DNA of 64,000 bases from assembly GCA_903853805.1 (NCBI GenBank), contig CAINUN010000050.1, forward strand, positions 36,501 to 100,500, written 5' to 3'. The notes beneath the pieces were generated by a model that was not told where the DNA came from, did not search any database, and saw only the letters and a list, made by a program, of their open reading frames with translations. The translations under genes were made by a program, and so were the position numbers. Position 1 is the stretch's first letter. Each line of letters opens with the position of its first letter. This DNA comes from an uncultured Bacteroidota bacterium. Its GTDB lineage: Bacteria; Bacteroidota; Bacteroidia; Chitinophagales; Chitinophagaceae. Below, one piece after another: positions 1-8,893 of this stretch.

Positions 1-78
1 GCGGGACTTGAACCCGCACTCGCATTGCTGCAAACAGGATTTTAAGTCCTGCGCGTCTACCAATTTCGCCACCAGGGC
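1..78 (-). tRNA. tRNA-Leu (UAA), partial at window edge
   Basis: Read on the minus strand, the sequence starts GCCCTGGTGGCGAAATTGG, has a D-arm with GGTAGACGC, and an anticodon stem-loop CAGGA-CTTAAAA-TCCTG with anticodon TAA. A long variable arm follows, as expected for tRNA-Leu, and then a T-arm containing GGGTTCAAGTCCCGC. The 3' acceptor half lies outside the window, so the gene is cut by the contig or window edge rather than being damaged. Confidence 0.93.
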
Positions 79-130
79 AGCTTCTTAATGTTGAATGATG
101 GCTATTGAATTTTGAATTCAAAAACCTCAA

Positions 131-160
131 ACAAAAAATTCCATCTTGGTAGGATGGAAT
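131..160 (-). terminator. Rho-independent terminator downstream of tRNA-Gly
   Basis: On the minus strand an 8-bp perfect stem (ATTCCATC / GATGGAAT, 7-nt loop) is followed by a run of six T. It lies between tRNA-Gly and tRNA-Leu, so the two tRNAs may not be fully co-transcribed. Confidence 0.6.
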
Positions 161-168
161 CTCTTTTG

Positions 169-241
169 AGCGGAAGACGAGACTCGAACCCGCGACCCTC
201 ACCTTGGCAAGGTGATGCTCTACCAACTGAGCTACTTCCGC
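169..241 (-). tRNA. tRNA-Gly (GCC)
   Basis: A complete 73-nt cloverleaf is present on the minus strand. The acceptor is GCGGAAG paired with CTTCCGC, the D-arm is AGCTCAGTTGGTAGAGC, the anticodon loop TTGCCAA gives anticodon GCC, and the T-arm has GGGTTCGAGTC. CCA is not encoded. The two overlapping ORFs of the ORF track (102-305 and 112-354) run through this tRNA and are not genes. Confidence 0.97.
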
Positions 242-367
242 ATGTTTTAAAAGAACTTTTTCCCTTTTGGGATTGCAAAGATAGAAGCTCGATGCAATTT
301 TGCAAATATTGCTTGAAATTTTTTTTCTCTTACCCAATTCATCATATCCATTAACTTAGTTGCCGCA

Positions 368-1024
368 ATGAATTTCGCTCATCTTACTGCACTTATCCGC
401 AAAGACCTGACTATTGAATGGCGTCAAAAACACACGTTGTTTGGCGTGTTGCTTTATGTGGGTTGCACCGTGTTTGCCATTTACCTTATGAGTGGGCAGC
501 CCGAAACCAAGGTTTGGAATGCTTTGTTTTGGATTACACAGCTTTTTGTAGCGGTTAATTCGGTGGCAAAGAGTTTTTTGCAAGAACATCACCATCGGTT
601 TAGGTATTATTTTACGATGGTTCACCCTGTAAGTTTTTTCTTGGCAAAGATGATTTATAGTTGTGTGTTGTTGGTGATAATGAGTTTGGTCTGTCTGTTT
701 CTTTTTGCAGGGATGCTGGGAATGCCGGTGCAACAAGTGGGTTTATTTATTGCCGTTTCGTCAGTGGGAAGCCTAAGCCTTGCAGCTGTGTTTACTTTTC
801 TATCGGCAATTGCCTCACGCGCCAATCAAAATGCAGCGCTGATGGCTATTCTTGGTTTTCCATTGGCAACGCCAGTGTTGATGATGCTGAGCAATCTTGC
901 ACTAAAAGCTATTGCCCCTGTTTACCAACCCGGATGGTGGCAGTTGGCAGGGGTATTGGTCTTATTAGATGTGTTGATTATTTTTTTGGGAGTGATTTTG
1001 TTTCCTTTTTTGTGGCAAGAATAA
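368..1024 (+). CDS. ccmB: Heme exporter protein CcmB
   Basis: The 218-residue integral membrane protein matches the CcmB family in length and in its opening, a cytoplasmic Lys/Asp-rich segment (LIRKDLTIEWRQK) followed by about six hydrophobic segments. In the family CcmB is the permease of the CcmABCD complex that delivers heme to the CcmE chaperone during cytochrome c maturation in the inner membrane. The ATPase CcmA is not in the window. The following ccmC and ccmD-like genes support the assignment. It is separated from ccmC by an unusual 350-bp repeat-bearing gap. Confidence 0.88.
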   Translation: MNFAHLTALIRKDLTIEWRQKHTLFGVLLYVGCTVFAIYLMSGQPETKVWNALFWITQLFVAVNSVAKSFLQEHHHRFRYYFTMVHPVSFFLAKMIYSCVLLVIMSLVCLFLFAGMLGMPVQQVGLFIAVSSVGSLSLAAVFTFLSAIASRANQNAALMAILGFPLATPVLMMLSNLALKAIAPVYQPGWWQLAGVLVLLDVLIIFLGVILFPFLWQE

Positions 1025-1077
1025 GTTTCTAAACACAAAGCTGTTGGGAGAAAAATCATAATCTAACTACTTACACA

Positions 1078-1259
1078 CTTTTTTAGACAGTACCAATCTC
1101 CGCATATACCAAATCGAGGAAAACAAGTGTTTTGATGCAATTGGCATATACCAACCCTATGGAAACAAGTGTTTTGATGTATTTGGCATATACCAACCCA
1201 AGGAAAACAAGTGTTTTGGTGTATTTGGCATATACCAACCACAAGAAAACAAATCATAT
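1078..1259. repeat. Tandem palindromic array 1 (42-bp repeat, 21-bp dyad spacing)
   Basis: Three full copies of a 42-bp unit (1102-1143, 1144-1185, 1186-1227) and a partial fourth. Each holds two dyads, TTGGCATATACCAA and AAAACAAGTGTTTT. The dyad centres fall at 1126.5, 1147.5, 1168.5, 1189.5, 1210.5 and 1231.5, exactly 21 bp apart, with degenerate half-sites at both ends. The array occupies most of the ccmB-ccmC gap (1025-1378). The minus-strand ORF 1063-1293 (repeats of ICQIHQNTCF) is a by-product of a period divisible by three. Confidence 0.9.
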
Positions 1260-1350
1260 AACTTAAAACACACATAACGCCTTTGCAAGCCAATCATTAT
1301 TTAAGGCAATTGGAATTTATGATTTGGAATTTCATTGCCACTTTATCTTT

Positions 1351-1358
1351 TACCTTTG
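1351..1358 (+). promoter_or_regulatory. Putative -7 element (TAccTTTG) for ccmC
   Basis: TACCTTTG matches the Bacteroidetes -7 consensus TAnnTTTG and lies 20 nt before the ATG at 1379. A well-spaced TTG at -33 is not seen. It lies inside the longer ORF starting at 1283, which argues for the internal ATG as the true start. Confidence 0.45.
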
Positions 1359-1378
1359 AAAAAATTTACTTGATTCCT

Positions 1379-2044
1379 ATGCGCAATTGGTGGTGGAAAA
1401 TACTTTGTATTCTCTTATTGGGATATTCTATTATAGCTGGTTTCCTTGCGCCCGTGCCCGCCCTCAACATCATCAACGAAACGATACGTAACCTATATTT
1501 CCATGTGCCTATGTGGTTTACGATGATGATTTTATTTCTCATTTCATTCATCAATTCCATCAAATATTTGCGCAGCGGCAACCTCAAAGACGATATTTAT
1601 GCTTCTGATTTTACTAAAGTGGGCATTTTGTTTAGTGTGTTGGGCATGCTTACGGGCATGGAATGGGCAAAATTTACTTGGGGCGAAGCTTGGAGCAACG
1701 ACCCTAAGCAACTGGGAACTGCGCTGTGTATGCTCATTTATTTTGCTTATTTAATACTAAGAGGCGGCATGAAAGACGAGGACAAACGAGCCAAACTGAG
1801 TGCTGTGTACAACATTTTTGCCTTTGCGCTCATGTTTCCACTACTGTGGGTGCTACCAAGAATGGTCGATTCGCTTCATCCCGGCAATGGTGGCAATCCT
1901 GGTTTTAATACTTATGATCTCGATAGCGATATGCGCCGTGTTTTTTATCCTGCGGTAATTGGTTGGATATTGATGGGGGTATGGCTGTCGAACTTAAAAG
2001 TGAGGATTTCGCAACTAAAGATGGAGCAAGAAAATAATTTGTAG
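1379..2044 (+). CDS. ccmC: Heme exporter protein CcmC
   Basis: CcmC/CcsA-family membrane protein that presents heme on the periplasmic side to CcmE. The family tryptophan-rich segment is seen around EWAKFTWGEAWSNDPKQ, with conserved residues in LYFHVPMWF, and about six transmembrane segments. The ORF track starts at 1283, but the first 32 residues do not resemble the family. Starting at 1379 (MRNWWWKIL) gives 221 residues, the usual length, and places the start just after a -7 element. The ccmD-like gene follows 26 nt later. Confidence 0.9.
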   Translation: MRNWWWKILCILLLGYSIIAGFLAPVPALNIINETIRNLYFHVPMWFTMMILFLISFINSIKYLRSGNLKDDIYASDFTKVGILFSVLGMLTGMEWAKFTWGEAWSNDPKQLGTALCMLIYFAYLILRGGMKDEDKRAKLSAVYNIFAFALMFPLLWVLPRMVDSLHPGNGGNPGFNTYDLDSDMRRVFYPAVIGWILMGVWLSNLKVRISQLKMEQENNL

Positions 2045-2070
2045 AAAAAAACGAAAAGCAATAACCGTTT

Positions 2071-2283
2071 ATGCAGAAACGAACAATAATGAGCGTCCTT
2101 TTTTTGCTGATAAATAGCATTCAATTGTTGGCGCAAAATACAAGTCCAGAAATGTCTGAAGGACTTAGAAAAGATGGCAAAATTTACGTTGTGGTTTTGG
2201 TATTAGCCACTATCTTTGCGGGAATTTTCGCGTTTCTAGTATATCTCGAACGGAAAATTTCAAAATTGGAAAACAATAAATAA
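2071..2283 (+). CDS. CcmD family protein
   Basis: A 70-residue protein with an N-terminal hydrophobic leader ending LLAQ, a short polar stretch (MSEGLRKDGKIYVV) and one transmembrane helix followed by YLERKISKLENNK. This is the architecture of Bacteroidetes CcmD-family proteins, which stabilise the CcmC-CcmE interaction in other bacteria. The position directly after ccmC supports it. The sequence is too short for certainty by motif alone. Confidence 0.75.
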   Translation: MQKRTIMSVLFLLINSIQLLAQNTSPEMSEGLRKDGKIYVVVLVLATIFAGIFAFLVYLERKISKLENNK

Positions 2284-2306
2284 TCTCTTTTTCAACAAAA
2301 AAATTT

Positions 2307-3734
2307 ATGTCTGAAACAGTTAAGCCCCAAGAACACTACAGCTTCTTTAAAGGCGTAGAACGCAACTTCGACAAGGCTTCGAAGTACACAAAATTTGAAT
2401 CTGGAATTTTGGAACAAATCAAAGCCTGTAACTCCATTTACAGCATGAAGTTTCCGGTGCGCATTGGCGACAAGGTTGAAGTAATTGAAGCATATCGCAT
2501 CCAACACTCTCATCACAAACTTCCTTGTAAAGGTGGTATTCGCTACAGCATGGATGTGAACCAAGATGAAGTGATGGCATTGGCGTCATTAATGACTTAT
2601 AAATGTGCTATCGTAAACGTTCCTTTTGGCGGCGGTAAAGGTGGCATCAAAATAAACCCTAAGAAATATACTACATACGAGTTGGAGAAAATCACACGTC
2701 GTTATACCTCTGAATTAGTGAAGAAAAACTTCATTGGTGCTGGTATTGACGTTCCTGCTCCAGATTACGGAACAGGTGCTCGCGAAATGAGCTGGATTGC
2801 AGATACTTATGCTTCTTTAAATCCTGGCGATGTAAACGCAATGGGTTGTGTAACTGGTAAACCAATCAGTCAAGGCGGTGTTCGTGGACGTACTGAAGCT
2901 ACAGGCTTAGGTGTTTATTATGGCATTCGCGAAGTAGTAAAAATAAAAGAAGATATGGACAGACTTGGTTTGTCTGTAGGAATTGTAGGTAAAAAAGTAA
3001 TTGTTCAAGGTCTTGGAAATGTTGGTTATCATGCTGCTAAATTCTTCTTTGAAAATGGCGCTATCATCGTAGGTCTTGCAGAATACGAAGGTGGTATCTA
3101 TAACGCAAATGGACTTGATTTGAATGCTGTGGTTGCTCATCGCAAATCAACAGGTTCAATTCTTGGTTTCCCTGGTGCAACTGAGTTTAAAGTAAGTGGT
3201 GAAACCATGGAGCAAGAATGTGATATTCTTATTCCTGCTGCTTTAGAAAATGTAATTAATGCTTCTAACGCTGACCGTATCAAAGCAAAAATCATTGGTG
3301 AAGGAGCTAACGGTCCGTTGACACCTGAAGCTGATGAAGTATTGAATGCAAAAGGAGTAATTGTTGTTCCTGATATGTATTTGAATGCAGGTGGTGTTAC
3401 GGTATCTTACTTCGAGTGGTTGAAGAATTTAAGTCACGTTCGTTTTGGACGTATGGAGCGTCGCTTCAGCGAAAACCAAAGTCAACACGTTTTGAAAACA
3501 GTTGAAGGACTTACTGGAAAAGCAGTGAGTGATGTTGAACGCCAACAAATTCTTCATGGACCTGATGAAGTAGATTTGGTTTACTCTGGTTTGGAAGACA
3601 CGATGATTGGTTCTTACCATGAAATTCGCGACACGATGCTTGAATTGAACATTCCTGATATGCGCACAGCTGCTTTCGTAGTTGCCATCAATAAAGTTGG
3701 TGTGGCTTACGAAGAACTTGGAATATTCCCATAG
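2307..3734 (+). CDS. Glu/Leu/Phe/Val dehydrogenase (glutamate dehydrogenase)
   Basis: The 475-residue enzyme shows the family hallmarks: substrate-binding LPCKGGIRY near residue 75, VPFGGGKGGIK with the catalytic-region lysine, PAPDYGTG, and a Rossmann segment IVQGLGNVGYHAAKFF for NAD(P). It interconverts glutamate and 2-oxoglutarate plus ammonia in the cytoplasm. Coenzyme preference cannot be read with confidence. It is close behind the ccm genes (23 nt after ccmD) and on the same strand, and ends at two strong terminators. Codon use is smoother than in neighbours, as in a highly expressed gene. Confidence 0.92.
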   Translation: MSETVKPQEHYSFFKGVERNFDKASKYTKFESGILEQIKACNSIYSMKFPVRIGDKVEVIEAYRIQHSHHKLPCKGGIRYSMDVNQDEVMALASLMTYKCAIVNVPFGGGKGGIKINPKKYTTYELEKITRRYTSELVKKNFIGAGIDVPAPDYGTGAREMSWIADTYASLNPGDVNAMGCVTGKPISQGGVRGRTEATGLGVYYGIREVVKIKEDMDRLGLSVGIVGKKVIVQGLGNVGYHAAKFFFENGAIIVGLAEYEGGIYNANGLDLNAVVAHRKSTGSILGFPGATEFKVSGETMEQECDILIPAALENVINASNADRIKAKIIGEGANGPLTPEADEVLNAKGVIVVPDMYLNAGGVTVSYFEWLKNLSHVRFGRMERRFSENQSQHVLKTVEGLTGKAVSDVERQQILHGPDEVDLVYSGLEDTMIGSYHEIRDTMLELNIPDMRTAAFVVAINKVGVAYEELGIFP

Positions 3735-3755
3735 TAGAAAGTCAAAAAAAAAGTC

Positions 3756-3787
3756 AAAAAAGGCTCGTCGAATGACGAGCCTTTTTT
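3756..3787. terminator. Bidirectional terminator 1 between gdh and ftsH
   Basis: A 14-bp perfect stem, AAAAAAGGCTCGTC, loop GAAT, then GACGAGCCTTTTTT. A/T tracts on both sides allow it to work on either strand for the convergent genes. Confidence 0.9.
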
Positions 3788-3796
3788 GAGTAGGCA

Positions 3797-3839
3797 TTAA
3801 CTAAAAGAGCTGCCCTATTCAGGCAGCTCTTTTAGTTAA
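3797..3839. terminator. Bidirectional terminator 2 between gdh and ftsH
   Basis: An 18-bp perfect inverted repeat, TTAACTAAAAGAGCTGCC with a 7-nt loop. It lies 9 bp after the first hairpin and 14 bp before the ftsH stop. The T tract is shorter than in hairpin 1, so it is best placed for ftsH transcripts. Confidence 0.8.
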
Positions 3840-3853
3840 CAATTTACAACATA

Positions 3854-5848
3854 TTAAGCTGTTGCCTCATTGCTTTCAGCTAAAGTTTCTACATCATGAA
3901 CACTTGGTTCTTCATAAGGTCTCGGCCCAATTAATCTTTCCAAATCATCTTTGAATAAAACTTCTTTTTTCAGTAATTCTTCTGCAATGATTTTTACAGC
4001 ATCTATTTTTTCTTCCAATAATGCTTTTACACGCTTGTAAGAGGTTTCAACAAGTTTACGTACTTCATGATCAATAATACGACCTGTTTCTTCGGAATAA
4101 GGTTTTTGGAAACCATTATCTGTCTGAGGATCGTAGAAAGAAATGTTGCCAATAATTTCGTTCATGCCATAGATAGAAACCATAGCATAAGCCAGCTTAG
4201 TAACACTCTGCAAATCACTCAGGGCGCCTGTGCTCACTTTTGCAAATATGATTTCTTCGACCGCACGACCACCAAGTGCCATACACATTCTGTCTTCCAA
4301 TTCTTCACGAATTGTCAAGTACTTTTCTTTAGGTAAATATTGAGCATAACCAAGGGCTGCATCGCCTCGTGGAACAATCGTAACTTTTACTAACGGATAA
4401 GCATGTTCTAAAAACCAACCCGAAACTGCATGCCCTGCTTCGTGATAAGCAATGACTTTCTTCTCTTCGGGAGAAATGATTTTGTTTTTCTTTTCTAAAC
4501 CGCCAATAACACGGTCAATAGCATCGTTGAAGTCGATCATGTCCACTTGTTCCTTGCCTTTACGAGCAGCAATTAATGCAGCTTCGTTACAAATATTAGC
4601 AATATCGGCACCTGCAAATCCAGGTGTTTGAAGTGCTATCTTTTTGATATTTAAGTCAACAGAGGTTTTGATAGGTTTAAGGTGAACTTCAAATATCTTC
4701 TCACGTCCTTTTAAATCAGGAATGTCAATAGAAATTTGGCGATCGAAACGACCTGGACGAAGCAAGGCTGTGTCCAAAACATCAGGGCGGTTAGTAGCTG
4801 CCAAAACAATAATGCCGCTATCACCACTAAATCCATCCATTTCAACCAATAATTGGTTCAATGTATTCTCGCGTTCATCATTGCTCATCATTACATTTTT
4901 CCCACGAGCACGGCCGATTGCATCAATTTCATCAATGAAAACAATGCATGGCGCTTTTTCTCTAGCTTGTTTAAAGACGTCTCTCACACGACTCGCACCA
5001 ACACCCACAAACAACTCCACAAAATCGGAACCCGACATAGAGAAGAACGGCACTTGTGCTTCGCCTGCGACTGCTTTTGCCAATAATGTTTTACCTGTTC
5101 CGGGAGGTCCTACTAATAAAGCCCCTTTAGGAATTTTACCACCAAGGGCTGTATATTTTTTAGGATTTTTAAGGAAATCAACGATTTCCATTACTTCAAC
5201 TTTGGCTTCATCCAATCCAGCTACGTCATTAAATGTAATGGTGACTTTCGTGCCTTTTTCAAAAAGCTGTGCTTTGGATTTTCCGATATTGAAAATGCCG
5301 CCGCCGCCGCCGCCGCCAGGTCCGCCGCCCATTTTGCGCATGAGCAGAAACCACATTGCTACCAGGAAAATAATAGGCAACAAAAAAGAACTAAGTAATT
5401 CTCTAATCCAATTACCCCTGTCTTCATAAGTCACATTGGGCTCAACTATTCCTGCTGGTATTTTATTTACTGCGGCGGAATAATCGTCTCTAAATTGAAC
5501 ATCCGAACCGACATGAAATGTGTAGGAGGGCGTTTTTTCAGTGCTACTAAGCCCTATAGGCGTTTTGCTTTCTGGCTTTTTTACAGCATCAGACTTGAGG
5601 AATACTTCTACCTCACTTTTATTGACAACATTTACATGTGCTACATTTCCTTTGTATAGATCTTCATCGCGAAATTCTTGAAAACTTTTCGTTTTTGTAG
5701 TAGATGTGAAATTGCCATTGTAAAACTGAAGAAATACAAGTGCCGCGAAAATTAGTCCATATACCCAATAGATATTGAAACGAGGTCCTTTTCGCACAGG
5801 TTTGTTGTTCTCTCCGTTTGGCAATATGGGTTTGTTATTATCTTCCAT
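3854..5848 (-). CDS. ftsH: ATP-dependent zinc metalloprotease FtsH
   Basis: Membrane-anchored AAA+ protease that degrades misassembled membrane proteins and short-lived regulators. The 664 residues contain two N-terminal transmembrane segments (about 26-43 and 150-168), a periplasmic domain between them, a Gly-rich linker ([13 protein letters not shown]), Walker A GPPGTGKT, Walker B with [12 protein letters not shown], the second region of homology ([19 protein letters not shown]) and the zinc site HEAGH. The Gly tract is encoded by a CCG-type trinucleotide run near 5300-5330, a slippage-prone stretch. It follows rsfS with a 43-nt gap, likely one operon. Confidence 0.97.
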   Translation of the reverse strand: MEDNNKPILPNGENNKPVRKGPRFNIYWVYGLIFAALVFLQFYNGNFTSTTKTKSFQEFRDEDLYKGNVAHVNVVNKSEVEVFLKSDAVKKPESKTPIGLSSTEKTPSYTFHVGSDVQFRDDYSAAVNKIPAGIVEPNVTYEDRGNWIRELLSSFLLPIIFLVAMWFLLMRKMGGGPGGGGGGGIFNIGKSKAQLFEKGTKVTITFNDVAGLDEAKVEVMEIVDFLKNPKKYTALGGKIPKGALLVGPPGTGKTLLAKAVAGEAQVPFFSMSGSDFVELFVGVGASRVRDVFKQAREKAPCIVFIDEIDAIGRARGKNVMMSNDERENTLNQLLVEMDGFSGDSGIIVLAATNRPDVLDTALLRPGRFDRQISIDIPDLKGREKIFEVHLKPIKTSVDLNIKKIALQTPGFAGADIANICNEAALIAARKGKEQVDMIDFNDAIDRVIGGLEKKNKIISPEEKKVIAYHEAGHAVSGWFLEHAYPLVKVTIVPRGDAALGYAQYLPKEKYLTIREELEDRMCMALGGRAVEEIIFAKVSTGALSDLQSVTKLAYAMVSIYGMNEIIGNISFYDPQTDNGFQKPYSEETGRIIDHEVRKLVETSYKRVKALLEEKIDAVKIIAEELLKKEVLFKDDLERLIGPRPYEEPSVHDVETLAESNEATA

Positions 5849-5891
5849 TTATAGTTTGAATGGTTCTTTTTATGAAAATTAAACGGCAATA

Positions 5892-6290
5892 TTAATCATT
5901 ATGCTCCATTTGAATGGCATCTCCCCATAGTCCTTCAAGGTTGTAGAAATGGCGTTGCTCAGGTTGAAAAACATGCACTACCACATTTGCAAAATCTACT
6001 ATAGTCCAATGATCACCAGCTTCAAAATGAAACGGCTTCTCGTCAATTTGTTTCGAAATTTCATCAACAATATTGTTGGCAATTGCTTTCACTTGTATAT
6101 GATTATTTCCTTCGCAAAGAATGAAATAATCAGCAACTGCTTCGTCAATCTTTCTTAGGTCGAGCGAAAGAATATTGTTCCCCTTTTTATCCTCAATAGC
6201 TTTAATGATAGTCTTAAAAAGTTTTGAATTTTTCGATAGACGGGTATCCGTTTTTTTCGGTGTGGGTAATGCGTTTAGAGTTTTTTCCAA
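5892..6290 (-). CDS. rsfS: Ribosomal silencing factor RsfS
   Basis: The 132-residue protein belongs to the RsfS/Iojap family, seen in AVADYFILCEGNNHIQVKAIANNI and the C-terminal half with WTIVDFANVVVHVF and FYNLEGLWGDA. It binds uL14 on the large ribosomal subunit and blocks subunit joining when nutrients are scarce. It precedes ftsH on the same strand and is divergent from birA, an order common in Bacteroidetes. Confidence 0.93.
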   Translation of the reverse strand: MEKTLNALPTPKKTDTRLSKNSKLFKTIIKAIEDKKGNNILSLDLRKIDEAVADYFILCEGNNHIQVKAIANNIVDEISKQIDEKPFHFEAGDHWTIVDFANVVVHVFQPEQRHFYNLEGLWGDAIQMEHND

Positions 6291-6343
6291 ATGAATTGGT
6301 TGGTTTTAATTTGCTAATATCTTTACATCAAAAATAAGGAATC

Positions 6344-7087
6344 TTGGCTCACAATTTTCAAACTTGGCTCGATGCACCTGTTATAGAATTGCAAAGTATT
6401 GACAGCACCAACAACTATGCCATGCAACTTATTGATGCCGATAAGGCACAACTTGGTATGACAATTATTGCAAAAGAACAAACCTCTGGCAAAGGACAAA
6501 GAGGAAATCAGTGGATTAGTATTCCTGGTGAAAATCTTTTGATGAGTATGATTGTTGTTCCTGAAATGCCAATAGAAAAGCAATTTTTGTTCAGTGCCGC
6601 AATAGCAGTTGCAGTTAGTAATTGTGTTACAAATTTAGGAATTGATTGCTACATTAAATGGCCGAACGATCTTATTATCAACGACAGAAAGACAGGTGGC
6701 ATTTTGATAGAAAACATCATTCGTGGCAGTCTTTGGACTTATGCAGTTGTAGGAATTGGTATCAATATTTTACAAAATAGTTTTCCAGAATCATTGCCAT
6801 TTGCCACTTCTTTAAAAAGAGAAACAAAAATTGATTTTGACATAAAACAAATAGCCAATGCTATTCGTCAATCAATTATTAAAACAATTTATCTTCCTAA
6901 TGGTGAATGTTTTGACCTTTATAGAAAAAGATTGTATAAACACCAGCAGAAACAACAATTTTCATTAAAAGGAAATCAGTTTAATGCGACAATAATTGAC
7001 GTATTAACAACTGGACAAATTGTGGTAGAAAGAGAAGTGGGAAACCATATCAACTATAGACATGGAGAAATTGAATGGATATGGTAA
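6344..7087 (+). CDS. birA: Biotin--[acetyl-CoA-carboxylase] ligase BirA
   Basis: The 247-residue enzyme activates biotin as biotinyl-AMP and transfers it to the biotin carrier protein. It shows SIDSTNNYA, the biotinyl-AMP loop GKGQRGNQW and the KWPNDLIIND motif with catalytic-site lysine. There is no N-terminal DNA-binding domain, so it is a plain ligase and not a repressor. The start is TTG at 6344; no ATG fits the conserved N-terminus. A possible -7 element (TATCTTTA) lies about 20 nt upstream. Confidence 0.92.
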   Translation: MAHNFQTWLDAPVIELQSIDSTNNYAMQLIDADKAQLGMTIIAKEQTSGKGQRGNQWISIPGENLLMSMIVVPEMPIEKQFLFSAAIAVAVSNCVTNLGIDCYIKWPNDLIINDRKTGGILIENIIRGSLWTYAVVGIGINILQNSFPESLPFATSLKRETKIDFDIKQIANAIRQSIIKTIYLPNGECFDLYRKRLYKHQQKQQFSLKGNQFNATIIDVLTTGQIVVEREVGNHINYRHGEIEWIW

Positions 7088-7130
7088 TTCCATTTTATCG
7101 CGTATTATAGACATGTCTAGAGAAGATTTG

Positions 7131-7478
7131 TCAGAATGTTCCCTTCACATCCTTGTACCCCATTCCTTTTAGCCAAACAATGAGCCTCTCTTTATAGTCA
7201 CCTTGAATAATGATGAGTCCATCTTTGGCGCTGCCACCTGTTCCACATTTGGTTTTTAGTTGTTTGCCCAGTGCTTCAAGGTCGGAAATTGTTCCAATAA
7301 ATCCTTCAACTAGAGTCACCACTTTCCCTGCGCGATGTTTAGTGTCTAGCTTTACACGCAGTCTTTGCTTCTCGACAGGTAGGGTGTCTGCTTCTGCATT
7401 TTCTTCTTTGTAATTATTGAAAAAGTCGGAGTTAGTACTATAGGCTAAGCCATCGGGGCGTGCTTTATGTTTGCTCAT
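7131..7478 (-). CDS. SUI1/eIF1-like translation factor (YciH family)
   Basis: The 115-residue protein has the SUI1 fold signature: RVKLDTKHRAGKVVTLVEGF, then LGKQLKTKCGTGGSAKDG and IIIQGDYKERLIVWLKGMGY. It resembles bacterial YciH, a homologue of eukaryotic eIF1 that can influence start-site fidelity on the 30S subunit. The 40 N-terminal residues are polar and variable. It is convergent with birA and lies 23 nt downstream of queD on the same strand. Confidence 0.9.
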   Translation of the reverse strand: MSKHKARPDGLAYSTNSDFFNNYKEENAEADTLPVEKQRLRVKLDTKHRAGKVVTLVEGFIGTISDLEALGKQLKTKCGTGGSAKDGLIIIQGDYKERLIVWLKGMGYKDVKGTF

Positions 7479-7501
7479 GGTTTTTCTTTTTTACTAAAAA
7501 T

Positions 7502-7972
7502 TTATTCTTCCATCCACTCTCTTCTTGCTTCTGCAAAACTTGTTGGGGTTTCAAATAAACGAACAAATTCTACTCGGGCTTTATTGGCATGCCCATGCAA
7601 TGCCTTTTCTATTTGTTGATACAACCACACCACAATATTTTCTGCGGTGGTGTTCATTTTAGGTAATGATTCGTTGAGGTATTGATGGTCTAGGCACGGC
7701 TCAATTTGCTGTTTCCAAATGCTTTTTATTTCATTGAAATCGATGGTCAATCCGAGGTGATTGGTAAAGCCACTAATGCCGAAAATGACTTTATAGGTGT
7801 GTCCATGCAGGTTGCAGCATTTGCCTTCGTAGGCATGTAAATGATGGGCGGCATCGAAGGTAAAATCCTTGCTCACCAACACGCGCTTATTGTGGTATTT
7901 CAAATCGCGTTCTAAAATGTCTTTGCCAAATTCCTGAACTTTCTTGGGAAGATGATAACCTTTGTCGCTCAT
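7502..7972 (-). CDS. queD: 6-carboxy-5,6,7,8-tetrahydropterin synthase QueD
   Basis: The 156-residue protein belongs to the 6-pyruvoyl-tetrahydropterin synthase family. Zinc ligands are visible in FDAAHHLH and NLHGHTYKV; the catalytic Cys sits in GKCCNLHGH, and LDHQYLNE is the third conserved block. The reaction makes the carboxytetrahydropterin intermediate of queuosine biosynthesis. The start ATG overlaps the stop of the upstream transporter gene by 4 nt (ATGA), indicating translational coupling. Confidence 0.92.
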   Translation of the reverse strand: MSDKGYHLPKKVQEFGKDILERDLKYHNKRVLVSKDFTFDAAHHLHAYEGKCCNLHGHTYKVIFGISGFTNHLGLTIDFNEIKSIWKQQIEPCLDHQYLNESLPKMNTTAENIVVWLYQQIEKALHGHANKARVEFVRLFETPTSFAEARREWMEE

Positions 7973-8874
7973 GCAATCGCTTTATTTCTTTTTAATCCGA
8001 AGTTCACCAAAAAAACACCTGTGAAGATGAGTACAGAGGCTATAACCTTTACCATTGTCATGTGTTCGCCAGTGAACAGTACGGAAATAATGGCTGCAAA
8101 AATAGGTTGTAAATAGATGTAAGCGCCAGCTGTGGAAGGACTAATGTGGCGTAAAGCAAAAATATTCCACAAATAAGTGAAGAAGGTGACGCATATAACA
8201 ATGAATGCAACAGCCGAAAAATCTCTGGGATGAAACAAACTCCAATTGATGTGTAAGAACTGTGGCAAACCAAAAGGAATGACAAAACAAAAGCCAAACA
8301 AAAACACCCATCGAATGACAATTATTGGTCGGTAGCGATGCATCAATGGTTTGATCATGACCAAATAAATGGCGTAGGATGCAGCATTGAGAAAAACCAA
8401 TAAATCGCCTAAGGAAGAATTACCTGTAACAGTGATTTCTTTTCCGGCGCTCATCAACAAAAAAGCACCACTGATACCAAGCATTAAGCCAAGACTTTTT
8501 TCCCAACTTAGTTTTTCTTTCAGCACAAAATGGGCAATGATGGTAATGAGTAGCGGGGTGCTCATCATCACGAGAGAAGCATGAATAGGAAATGTGAGAT
8601 TGAGCCCGGCGAAGAACAACATTTGATTGAGTGCCACACCAAACAAGCCTCCTAAAACCAATATCTTCCAGTCTTTTTTGTCAATTTTTGTTTTGAAATT
8701 TTGTCCTCCAAAATAGCTTAGCCAAAACAATAGCGTAACCACACTCACCCGAATGAAGATGAAACCAAGTGGCTCTATCAATCTTGGCATCACAGTTTTG
8801 GCAACGGTAAAACCGGCACCATAAAAAAGATTGGCACCCAATAGTGCCAAATGGGCTTTTAATCGATTGTTCAT
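7969..8874 (-). CDS. EamA/DMT-family transporter
   Basis: The 301-residue protein has about ten hydrophobic helices and two internal EamA repeats (ANLFYGAGFTVAKTVMPRLIEPLGF near the N-terminus; AYIYLQPIFAAIISVLFTGEHMT in the second half). Members export metabolites or drugs; the substrate cannot be told. The ORF track begins at 8955, but that would overlap the upstream glycosyltransferase by 62 nt, and ATG at 8874 (MNNRLKAHLALLGANLFYG) fits family N-termini. Confidence 0.88.
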   Translation of the reverse strand: MNNRLKAHLALLGANLFYGAGFTVAKTVMPRLIEPLGFIFIRVSVVTLLFWLSYFGGQNFKTKIDKKDWKILVLGGLFGVALNQMLFFAGLNLTFPIHASLVMMSTPLLITIIAHFVLKEKLSWEKSLGLMLGISGAFLLMSAGKEITVTGNSSLGDLLVFLNAASYAIYLVMIKPLMHRYRPIIVIRWVFLFGFCFVIPFGLPQFLHINWSLFHPRDFSAVAFIVICVTFFTYLWNIFALRHISPSTAGAYIYLQPIFAAIISVLFTGEHMTMVKVIASVLIFTGVFLVNFGLKRNKAIA

Positions 8875-8893
8875 GAGCGGCAAAAGTAAGGAG

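Noticed and set aside
102-354. ORFs on both strands at 102-354
   Set aside because: They run through the tRNA-Gly gene and its terminator.
1063-1293. Minus-strand ORF of 76 aa with repeats ICQIHQNTCF
   Set aside because: It is the translation of array 1; the 42-bp period keeps one frame open. No signal, domain or promoter.
4722-5429. Long plus-strand ORF of 235 aa antisense to ftsH
   Set aside because: Shadow of the conserved ftsH coding sequence; the translation has no recognisable features.
7108-7119. 12-bp perfect palindrome TAGACATGTCTA between birA and the SUI1 gene
   Set aside because: Too short and without T tract for a terminator; may be chance. No partner copy seen.
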